Below are positions 1-5,827 of a stretch of 14,040 bases of DNA, piece after piece; position 1 is the stretch's first letter, and each line of letters starts with the position of its first letter. Below the pieces are notes generated by a model. That model did no database searches, had not been told where the DNA came from, and saw only the letters and a program-made list of their open reading frames with translations. The position numbers were made by a program, and so were the translations under genes. Source of the DNA: Bacteroidales bacterium UBA1216 (GTDB lineage: Bacteria > Bacteroidota > Bacteroidia > Bacteroidales > Paludibacteraceae). Location of the stretch: positions 9,572 to 23,611 of the forward strand of contig DBXI01000041.1 of the NCBI GenBank assembly GCA_002309255.1, written 5' to 3'.

Positions 1-31
1 TCCGATGCTCTACCAACTGAGCTAAGACCAC
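1..31 (-). tRNA. tRNA, 5' part only (anticodon outside the window)
   Basis: Read on the minus strand from 31, the sequence gives a seven-base acceptor arm GTGGTCT, then TA at tRNA positions 8-9, a D-stem GCTC closed by GAGC around the loop AGTTGGTA, base A26, and the five bases TCGGA of the 5' anticodon stem. This is the canonical first half of an elongator tRNA. The anticodon and 3' half lie beyond the left edge, so the amino acid cannot be called. A good Bacteroidota promoter lies upstream at 205-236, leaving an unusually long leader between the promoter and the tRNA. Confidence 0.85.
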
Positions 32-199
32 CATGTCGCGTTCGGCAAATCGCGCTACAGATTGCGCTCGTCGCAATAAAGCGCACGATTGCCCCCGCTC
101 TCCCCACCACAACAAGTTGTGTCGGGGACCCCTTGATGAGGTTAACCCTGATGCACTTGCCGGTCGGGAACCCCAATTGGGGGGCTTTCCTACGAAAGC
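32..199 (-). other. Hairpin-rich leader upstream of the tRNA (possible structured RNA)
   Basis: No credible protein gene lies between the promoter at 205-236 and the tRNA. Read on the minus strand, the expected transcript contains, in order: a perfect 6-bp hairpin at 184-199 with a 4-base loop; the perfect palindrome CCCCAATTGGGG at 171-182; the palindrome AGGTTAACCT at 140-149; a hairpin at 102-127 with up to 12 pairs including one G-T and one mismatch; and a perfect 6-bp hairpin with a 5-base loop at 61-77. This could be a processed tRNA leader, an independent small RNA placed before the tRNA, or remnants of a larger stable-RNA operon. I cannot match it to a named RNA family by eye. Confidence 0.35.
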
Positions 200-204
200 G
201 AATG

Positions 205-236
205 CAAAGGTACAACTATTTTTTGATATTTGCAAA
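205..236 (-). promoter_or_regulatory. Bacteroidota-type promoter for the leader-tRNA transcript
   Basis: On the minus strand a -33 box TTTG (236-233) is followed after exactly 20 bases by the -7 box TACCTTTG (212-205), a perfect match to TTTG-N(19-21)-TAnnTTTG. The -33 box is embedded in the palindrome TATTTGCAAATA (227-238). Transcription should start near 198. Confidence 0.85.
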
Positions 237-302
237 TAGTATAGCTAAAATCGTGCAGCGAGGCTATGAATAATCGCGCATTTGCAATATTGAAGATACA
301 AA

Positions 303-1526
303 TCAGTAGTCAATCATCCGTTCTCGGCGGATAGTGCGGCGGATACCTTTACAGATGTTCGCCCACAGGACGTGGCGTGCGTAGGCAGGCGCGTACTGCC
401 GTAGGAAGTGCGCATTGTCGAAGCGTGATTGCAAAGTGAGTATCTTCCGTCGCCAGACGGGCATCTGCTTGACTCGTTCACGCTCGTCGTAGCGGTTTTC
501 TCCGCCCAAGGCGAACTCATGTGTTCGGCATTGGCCTTCGGAAAGGACGCGAGCTAAGAACGCTTCGCTGTTAGACCGCCTTCGGCTGAAAGAACAAAGA
601 CCGCCTCGCTCAAAGACCGTTTCACTCGGGGCCAACGGCACCCCTACCCCAGTCACGTACCGGACGACATACGCCACGAGGTGCCAGGCTTCCATGAGAT
701 GGAAGCGGCGGAGGTGGGTTTGAAGATATTGGTCGTAGCGTGCCTTTTCCTCGGCAGACAAGGGATCATAGTCGCGCTTGACGAGCAGAGCGATGTCCAG
801 CACCTGCTTGAGCGGCATACCACTACCACAGAAATGCTCCCAGGCATGCAGGAAGACAAAGAGGAGGTTGAACGGCTCGGGGGGAGCAGTTAATTGACAA
901 TGGACAATTGACAATTGACATTTTTTATCTCTGACGGCCTCGTTCATGGCGGGGACTTCGAGGGTTTGCCAGTAGGCTTCCTCGCTGCGCGTGGGGAAGT
1001 CCATGGCTACTCGGTGGAGCTCGATGGCGTTTCCATCGGGGAAGACTATGCCGTAGTGCTTGAGTTCCTCGTACTCCTCGTCGTGGTGTATGGCTTCGGG
1101 AAAGGCCTCGCGCAGCGCCTTGCATCCGGCGTGGTAGTTACGGATACCGACCCATATATCAGCATCACCCCAGGATCGCAGGTAGGGTTTGGGATAGAGT
1201 TCGGCAAGTCCGAATCCCTTGAGCAGGACGGGCTCAATGCCAGCCAGTCGGAGTGCTTCGGTAGCCTTTTGGATGCGGGGCAGCCAGAGTGTCTGCTGCT
1301 GCATCTGATATAGGCAGACATGCTTCATCTGCGTGGCTAAGGCTTTACTTGGAGCTTGTTCGGCGGGCAGCCGTAGCGCAGCGTCGTACACGAGCGGTTC
1401 AACGCCATGTATGCGCGCCAGCTGCATCAGCACCTGCCAATCAGGCGCAACGGGCAACACGCCATTTCGGTTGAAGATGGCGTTGCGAAGCAGCGTAAGC
1501 AGGTTATCGTAATTACTCAGGTGCAT
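303..1526 (-). CDS. Nucleotidyltransferase family protein (PF14907-like), with two repeat-derived insertions
   Basis: A 407-residue protein without signal peptide or obvious membrane segments. Residues about 98-126 carry the nucleotidyltransferase-like core: the motif LLKGFGLAELYP (101-112), then the acidic signature GDAD (120-123), with ELH (169-171) as a likely further site element. This matches the uncharacterised nucleotidyltransferase family PF14907, often found near surface polysaccharide genes. Its substrate is unknown. The start ATG (1524-1526) overlaps the last 14 bases of the upstream CNNM gene in another frame, so the two are probably translationally coupled. Two stretches look foreign to the fold. 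Residues about 203-213 are encoded by a heptamer array (893-920). Residues about 302-324, rich in Arg and Ser, are encoded by degenerate 15-16-base repeats (555-626). Both leave the frame open. Family assignment is fairly sure; activity is not shown. Confidence 0.8.
   Translation of the reverse strand: MHLSNYDNLLTLLRNAIFNRNGVLPVAPDWQVLMQLARIHGVEPLVYDAALRLPAEQAPSKALATQMKHVCLYQMQQQTLWLPRIQKATEALRLAGIEPVLLKGFGLAELYPKPYLRSWGDADIWVGIRNYHAGCKALREAFPEAIHHDEEYEELKHYGIVFPDGNAIELHRVAMDFPTRSEEAYWQTLEVPAMNEAVRDKKCQLSIVHCQLTAPPEPFNLLFVFLHAWEHFCGSGMPLKQVLDIALLVKRDYDPLSAEEKARYDQYLQTHLRRFHLMEAWHLVAYVVRYVTGVGVPLAPSETVFERGGLCSFSRRRSNSEAFLARVLSEGQCRTHEFALGGENRYDERERVKQMPVWRRKILTLQSRFDNAHFLRQYAPAYARHVLWANICKGIRRTIRRERMIDY
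555..626 (-). repeat. Degenerate 15-16-base repeats inside the nucleotidyltransferase gene
   Basis: Four related units, read on the minus (coding) strand: AGTGAAACGGTCTTT (626-612), AGCGAGGCGGTCTTT (610-596), AGCCGAAGGCGGTCT (587-573) and AGCGAAGCGTTCTTA (569-555). The first two are adjacent with a 16-base period and differ at three positions. They are translated into a low-complexity Arg/Ser/Gly stretch that does not look like folded-domain sequence. Confidence 0.6.
893..920 (-). repeat. Four-unit heptamer array inside the nucleotidyltransferase gene
   Basis: On the plus strand the units are ATTGACA (893-899), ATGGACA (900-906), ATTGACA (907-913) and ATTGACA (914-920). On the coding strand they read TGTCAAT, TGTCAAT, TGTCCAT, TGTCAAT, so the third unit is the variant. 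The array is translated as CQLSIVHCQL within the protein. Gain or loss of one unit would shift the frame. Confidence 0.9.
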
Positions 1527-2607
1527 TGTCGGCCATTGTTTCTGATGCCGAAGGCGTGATAGTGACGTGCTTGGATATACGTTTCTGGCGTTTCTGCCAG
1601 CGGTCTCGGGCGTACTGTTGCATGTCGGTGATCACGTCGTTCTCGTCGATTATTTCGAAACCAAATATGGTTTCGATGATGTCCTCGAGCGTGATGATGC
1701 CCTGGAAGCATCCGTATTCGTCGATGACGAGGGCAATCTGGCTCTTCTGCTTAAGCATGGCATCGAAGATGTCGGAGATAGATGTATCCTCGTTGAAGAA
1801 CGGCAGTGCGCGCTTGATGTCGCCGAGCTTGGTATCGAAATGATCCTCCGCGAGATCTTCAAGTGCATCGTCACGCAGCACGTAACCAGTGATGAACTCC
1901 GGCGACTCGGCATAGACGGGTATGCGCGAGAAATGGTCGTACGCATCGCTGTCGTAGTACTCGCGCAGTGTCATCTTCTCCGGCGCGATAGCCGCCACCA
2001 CGCGCGGCGTCATGACCTCAAAAGCCTTGATATCATCCAGTCGGATCACGTTCTGGATGATCTTGTTCTCATCCTTCTCGATCACCCCTTCCTCCTCGCC
2101 GACGTTCGCCATGGCGCTGACTTCCTCGCGCGAGACGGTGTTGTCGCCGGCATCCTCGCTACGGAAAGCCTTAGTCAGGTAGTGCACAAGCATCACAAAG
2201 GGGAACATGATGACGATGAGCATGCGTATCGTATAGGCGGTGAAGGTCATGAGCGACTTCCAGTAGGTAGTGCCGAGGGTCTTAGGGATGATCTCGGCAA
2301 AGATCAGTATGAGCAGCGTGACGATGGCGCTGACGAGTCCGACCCATGCACTACCAAAAGTATTTGTGGCCTGCATACCGATGCCAACCGAACCGACGGT
2401 GTTGGCAATGGTGTTGAGCGACAGGATAGCCGCCAGCGGACGCTCCGTGTCCAGCTTGTACTTCTTGAACAGGACAGCAGCGCGGTCGCCCTCGTCCTCA
2501 CGAAGCGAAATGTACGAAAGAGTGGTGGTCATCAGCACAGACTCCAACGTGGAGCACAGAAACGATACCAGCAGTGTGATGACAAGAAAGAGTAATAATA
2601 GTCCCAT
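1513..2607 (-). CDS. CNNM transmembrane / CBS-pair protein (hemolysin-like, CorC/TlyC relative)
   Basis: A 364-residue inner-membrane protein. The N-terminal half (about 1-150) has hydrophobic segments at about 1-20, 60-80, 87-107 and 120-147 typical of the CNNM (DUF21) domain, including the family motif EIIPKT at 105-110. Residues about 195-320 form a CBS-domain pair that begins with VMTPR (198-202) and ends with the characteristic DEYGCFQGIITLEDIIETIFG (296-316). The family is linked to divalent cation (Mg/Co) export or regulation, with CBS domains sensing nucleotides. Full-length relatives usually add a C-terminal CorC/HlyC domain; here only about 45 mostly polar residues follow the CBS pair, so that domain is absent. 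It is the first gene of a two-gene unit, with its promoter at 2647-2678, and its 3' end overlaps the nucleotidyltransferase start by 14 bases. Confidence 0.9.
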   Translation of the reverse strand: MGLLLLFLVITLLVSFLCSTLESVLMTTTLSYISLREDEGDRAAVLFKKYKLDTERPLAAILSLNTIANTVGSVGIGMQATNTFGSAWVGLVSAIVTLLILIFAEIIPKTLGTTYWKSLMTFTAYTIRMLIVIMFPFVMLVHYLTKAFRSEDAGDNTVSREEVSAMANVGEEEGVIEKDENKIIQNVIRLDDIKAFEVMTPRVVAAIAPEKMTLREYYDSDAYDHFSRIPVYAESPEFITGYVLRDDALEDLAEDHFDTKLGDIKRALPFFNEDTSISDIFDAMLKQKSQIALVIDEYGCFQGIITLEDIIETIFGFEIIDENDVITDMQQYARDRWQKRQKRISKHVTITPSASETMADNAPE

Positions 2608-2646
2608 ATATCAATGCCGTGTTCCCGTAGGTAAGGCATTCGGATG

Positions 2647-2678
2647 CAAAGATACGAATAATTTTCCAAATTTGCAAG
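2647..2678 (-). promoter_or_regulatory. Promoter of the CNNM-nucleotidyltransferase unit
   Basis: On the minus strand the -7 box TATCTTTG (2654-2647) lies 20 bases downstream of CTTG (2678-2675), which matches the -33 TTTG in three of four bases and sits in the context CTTGCAAAT. The predicted start near 2640 gives a leader of about 30 bases before the ATG at 2607. Confidence 0.75.
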
Positions 2679-2746
2679 TATATTCGCTAAAAAATATTAC
2701 AAAACGAACAAATTTCGCAGAAAATAGAACTAATCTTGCATTTGGA

Positions 2747-2778
2747 TTTGTAAAAGTGAGGAAATTGTTGTAACTTTG
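2747..2778 (+). promoter_or_regulatory. Promoter of the MFS transporter gene
   Basis: TTTG at 2747-2750, exactly 20 bases, then TAACTTTG at 2771-2778: a full match to the Bacteroidota consensus. The expected start near 2785 leaves a leader of about 60 bases that contains a 9-base periodic repeat. It is divergent from the CNNM promoter, with the two -33 boxes about 70 bases apart. Confidence 0.85.
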
Positions 2779-2798
2779 TAGTCGGAAGTTTATTGAGT

Positions 2799-2825
2799 AC
2801 GGAACAGACGGAATAAACGGAAACA
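2799..2825 (+). repeat. Three-unit 9-base repeat in the MFS gene leader
   Basis: ACGGAACAG (2799-2807), ACGGAATAA (2808-2816) and ACGGAAACA (2817-2825): the hexamer ACGGAA is perfectly kept at a 9-base period, with free spacer bases. A further weak unit follows (2826-2834). It lies in the 5' untranslated region, just before the start codon at 2844. Confidence 0.8.
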
Positions 2826-2843
2826 ATAAGGAATATATAAAAA

Positions 2844-4115
2844 ATGTCAGCTTTCAACTTTCAACATTCAACTTTCAACTATAAGAATCCCTGGTTTTGG
2901 GTTCCGACCTTGTACTTTGCTGAGGGAATCCCTTTCTTTATCGTTACGAGCATCAGCGTGACGCTGTTTGCGCAGCTGGGTGTGCCTAACAGCGAGATGG
3001 CTTTGTTCACTTCGCTCATCTCCCTACCCTGGGTGCTTAAACCCATCTGGAGTCCTTTTGTGGACGTGCTGCGCACCAAACGCTGGTGGGTTATAGTGAT
3101 GCAGTCGCTGATGGCGGCCACTGTACTGTTGCTGGCGTTATTTGCTCCGAAGGGATATTTTACAACCGCGCTTATATTATTCGCCGTCACCGCGTTCTGC
3201 TCAGCTACACATGACATAGCTGCCGACGGCTACTACATGCTGGCATTGAATGAGCACGATCAGTCGGCGTATGTGGGTCTGCGATCAACGTTCTACAGGA
3301 TAGCCAACGTGTTCTGCCAATCGCTTCTGCTGTTGCTGGTAGGCTGGCTGCAGAAGCGCACTGATATAGCTTCATCGTGGACGTACGCGCTGCTGCTGTG
3401 TAGCGGGTTGCTGTGCGCGATCACAGTGTGGCACACTCTGTTTATGCCGCGTGTGGAGCAGGTTCGGACGGAGAAGATGGACAGCCGTGCGATATGGCGC
3501 GAGGTGGGCAGCGTATGGGCGGAGTTCTTCCGCAAGCCTGGCATAGGCTTGGCTATCACATTCATGCTACTCTACCGCCTGCCCGAGGCGCTGCTGCTCA
3601 AGCTGTGCAACCCGTTCTTCCTCGCCCCGCAGAGCGAAGGCGGCTTGGGCATCACGGTGGATGTGATCGGTGAGGTGACAGGTATTGGCGTTATACTGAT
3701 GCTGTTGGGCGGCATAGGCGGCGGCATATGGGCAAGTAAGACAGGATTGAGGAAAGCGATCATCCCGATGGCGTTGTTCCTGACCCTGCCGTGCTTTGTA
3801 TATGTGTTCTTCGCCACCTACCAGCCTACCGCCATGTGGCTACTCAGCCTGTGCGTGGGCTTTGAGCAGTTAGGCTACGGCTTAGGCTACACGGCATGTA
3901 TGCTATATATGATTCATGTGGCGGACGGTGCGCACAAGACGGCACATTTCTCTATCTGCACGGCGTTCATGTTCCTCGGTTTGGCTCTGCCCGGGATGAT
4001 TGCCGGCTATATCCAAGAGGCACTGGGTTACCTTGGTTTCTTCTGGGTGGTGATGGCTTGCTGCGTGGTAACGATCATTGTCACTATTACCGTACGGCGT
4101 ACACTGAAGGCCTAA
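2844..4115 (+). CDS. MFS transporter, AmpG-like (muropeptide permease family)
   Basis: A 423-residue protein with about 12 hydrophobic segments covering most of its length. Family features are NPWFWVPTLYFAEGIPF (15-31) in the first helix region, SLPWVLKPIWSPFVDVL (60-76), which is the helix 2-3 region before the basic loop RTKRWW (77-82), and ATHDIAADGYY (121-131), which resembles the SATQDIA region of AmpG. AmpG imports anhydro-muropeptides from cell-wall turnover. That substrate is a family-level inference, and no peptidoglycan-recycling or beta-lactamase gene lies nearby. The first 13 residues are encoded largely by a heptamer array (2851-2878) placed immediately after the start codon. The conserved family sequence begins only after it, so the natural N-terminus appears to have been extended or replaced. 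The gene is monocistronic, with promoter 2747-2778 and terminator 4206-4249. Confidence 0.85.
   Translation: MSAFNFQHSTFNYKNPWFWVPTLYFAEGIPFFIVTSISVTLFAQLGVPNSEMALFTSLISLPWVLKPIWSPFVDVLRTKRWWVIVMQSLMAATVLLLALFAPKGYFTTALILFAVTAFCSATHDIAADGYYMLALNEHDQSAYVGLRSTFYRIANVFCQSLLLLLVGWLQKRTDIASSWTYALLLCSGLLCAITVWHTLFMPRVEQVRTEKMDSRAIWREVGSVWAEFFRKPGIGLAITFMLLYRLPEALLLKLCNPFFLAPQSEGGLGITVDVIGEVTGIGVILMLLGGIGGGIWASKTGLRKAIIPMALFLTLPCFVYVFFATYQPTAMWLLSLCVGFEQLGYGLGYTACMLYMIHVADGAHKTAHFSICTAFMFLGLALPGMIAGYIQEALGYLGFFWVVMACCVVTIIVTITVRRTLKA
2851..2878 (+). repeat. Four-unit heptamer array at the MFS gene start
   Basis: CTTTCAA (2851-2857), CTTTCAA (2858-2864), CATTCAA (2865-2871), CTTTCAA (2872-2878), beginning five bases after the ATG. 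It is translated as FNFQHSTFN. The third unit is the variant, exactly as in the array at 893-920 when both are read in the coding direction. Adding or removing one unit would frameshift the gene. Confidence 0.9.
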
Positions 4116-4205
4116 GAGTCAGTCAACAATGGATATCTTTTTTAGTCAAAAATTACCAAAAATTATCCAAAAACTTTTTTAGTCGAAGAACAATATTCTA
4201 TGTTC

Positions 4206-4249
4206 AAAAATAAGGAGGTGTGTCATAATTGGCACATCTCCTTATTTTT
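4206..4249. terminator. Bidirectional terminator between the MFS gene and the surface locus
   Basis: A 17-bp hairpin (arms 4206-4222 and 4233-4249, one G-T pair, 10-base loop). It has a GC-rich core and runs of five A on the left and five T on the right, so it can act as an intrinsic terminator in both directions. It lies between two converging genes ending at 4115 and 4271. The bases 4116-4205 before it are AT-rich and hold nothing else I recognise. Confidence 0.9.
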
Positions 4250-4270
4250 GCTCACGTTATCTGTTGGCAA

Positions 4271-5821
4271 TTAATTGATGCGTGCACCTTGTACGGTGTA
4301 TGTAGCACCGTTGGGGGTGAGGATATAGAGCGTACCGTTGATGACGGTTTTCTGCCAACCTGTGGTGTTCTTATTCCGGTCAATCAGCACCTCGGGTACA
4401 GCGGTATCAAAGTCGGTGTCATCGAACTCAACGCGGTAGATGTTGTACTCGCCGGTCTGCGCGTAGTTGTCGCCGATGACATAGATGTGCAGGCACTTGT
4501 GCTCGCCATCGAATGCGAGGAAGGTCTGCGCCGCATAGCCGTCAGCCTGTGCAGCAAAGTGTGTACAATCGTCGCAGTAGTTACCTGAGATATGTGTTAC
4601 TCTGTTGCTGAAGGTGAGCTGATGGTCGTCAACGCTGACGCTCTTGAGGCGATGATTATAGACAAGCTGTACATCATCGAGGTAGATTGAGTCAAGCACG
4701 TTTGTTTTGGTAATCTTGCCGGATGTGTACGATGTTCCTCCTCCGGGTCGATAGCTGGTGGAGAAGGTGGTGAGGATGTATGCCGGTGCCTTGCTCTTAC
4801 TGTCATTAGTATACTCAAACGGCACAGCTATACGCTGCCAATCCAGCGAAGAGGTAGCTGCATAGTTGATCGAAGCTGTAGCGATCTTGATGGCAGAGCA
4901 GTCCTCGACCTCGGGATCCTGATAGCGCGCATTGGTAGTGATGACGGTGTTCATACGTGCACGATTCTCCTCGTTGGCAGCATCGCGGTCAGCCGGCTGG
5001 TACTTAGCCCAAAAGACGATGGAGTCCGGTCGTCCGTTGAAGGGGGTGTTGTACCCTACGCTATCGGGGTCAGAGAAGTTGTAGTTACCAGCAGCATCGT
5101 CCGCAGTCATTGAGCCTGCATTGATTCGTCCGTTGGTGCAGTTACCGTTGGCCTTGACACCAAATACCATATCTGATGAGAGCAGTGCGCTGTTCTTGCC
5201 CTTGCTTCCCGGACGTATGTCTGCGGATTGAGAGAACTGCGTGTTGTCGATACGGATGAAGTCTGCCATCAGTCCACAAGCAGAGGTGAACGAGTGCCAT
5301 CCTGCCACCTCGTTGTTCGTCCAGTTGCCCTCGAATTCGCCATTGGGGATGAGGTAGTTGTTGCTTCTGGCCGCCTTACCTTGGAAGAGTACGTATATCG
5401 CCTCTGGAAGTGACGGTGCCTCAATTGAGAGGATAACCTCAGCATCGGTAGCCGAAACGGTGGAGTTGTACACAACACCTTCATCTTCTAGTCCGTTGAT
5501 GATGGTGATGGTGGCGCGCTCGGAGATCGAGTCGAGGTAGAGCGTAGCGTTCTCGAGGGTGAGTTGACCGCTCTGGCTCATGGGGATGTTCGGCAGCACG
5601 ATGTTACCTAACTTGCCGGCGCCATACATGAAGTCCGGCAGCACGAATGTGAGAGTGTTGTCCACCACACCCAGGAGCAGATAGACCGACTTGGACGGAT
5701 AGATTTGTCCGTCGATGATCAAGTCGCCATTGAACTGGCCGCACACCTCACGGGGTGTGACAGCCAGTATCGAGGATGAGAGCAGCATAGTGGCTGCAAG
5801 TATAGAAAGGATCTTTTTCAT
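4271..5821 (-). CDS. Secreted calycin-like + PCMD-domain protein with C-terminal sorting-like tail (shorter paralogue)
   Basis: A 516-residue protein with a Sec signal peptide (MKKILSILAATMLLSSSILA, cleavage near 20). Residues about 22-150 resemble the calycin-like (lipocalin-type) beta-barrel domain seen in Bacteroidales exported proteins. Residues about 155-390 resemble the PCMD domain (putative carbohydrate metabolism domain, PF13201): it opens with NGEFEGNW (160-167) and closes with IYLDDVQLVYN (379-389). After a beta-rich stretch (about 390-468), the last 30 residues (TVINGTLYILTPNGATYTVQG) look like a Bacteroidales type IX secretion sorting tail. It lies 6 bases downstream of its longer paralogue and is surely co-transcribed, ending at the 4206-4249 terminator. 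It lacks the roughly 110-residue module found before the tail in the paralogue. The ligand is unknown. Domain calls are by eye and moderately sure. Confidence 0.75.
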   Translation of the reverse strand: MKKILSILAATMLLSSSILAVTPREVCGQFNGDLIIDGQIYPSKSVYLLLGVVDNTLTFVLPDFMYGAGKLGNIVLPNIPMSQSGQLTLENATLYLDSISERATITIINGLEDEGVVYNSTVSATDAEVILSIEAPSLPEAIYVLFQGKAARSNNYLIPNGEFEGNWTNNEVAGWHSFTSACGLMADFIRIDNTQFSQSADIRPGSKGKNSALLSSDMVFGVKANGNCTNGRINAGSMTADDAAGNYNFSDPDSVGYNTPFNGRPDSIVFWAKYQPADRDAANEENRARMNTVITTNARYQDPEVEDCSAIKIATASINYAATSSLDWQRIAVPFEYTNDSKSKAPAYILTTFSTSYRPGGGTSYTSGKITKTNVLDSIYLDDVQLVYNHRLKSVSVDDHQLTFSNRVTHISGNYCDDCTHFAAQADGYAAQTFLAFDGEHKCLHIYVIGDNYAQTGEYNIYRVEFDDTDFDTAVPEVLIDRNKNTTGWQKTVINGTLYILTPNGATYTVQGARIN

Positions 5822-5827
5822 TGTAAC

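Noticed and set aside
33..239. Plus-strand open frame of 68 codons over the tRNA leader
   Set aside because: Starts next to the tRNA end, crosses the tRNA promoter and strong palindromes, and has low-complexity, basic composition with no promoter.
240..302. Terminator after the nucleotidyltransferase gene
   Set aside because: Only a 5-bp inverted repeat with a 17-base loop (241-267) and no T run; not convincing.
915..1313. Plus-strand open frame of 132 codons
   Set aside because: Antisense to the nucleotidyltransferase core motifs; no support of its own.
1567..2595. Plus-strand open frame of 342 codons
   Set aside because: Lies entirely antisense to the CNNM/CBS gene, has no family-like motifs, and its His/Asp/Val-rich composition is typical of a mirror frame.
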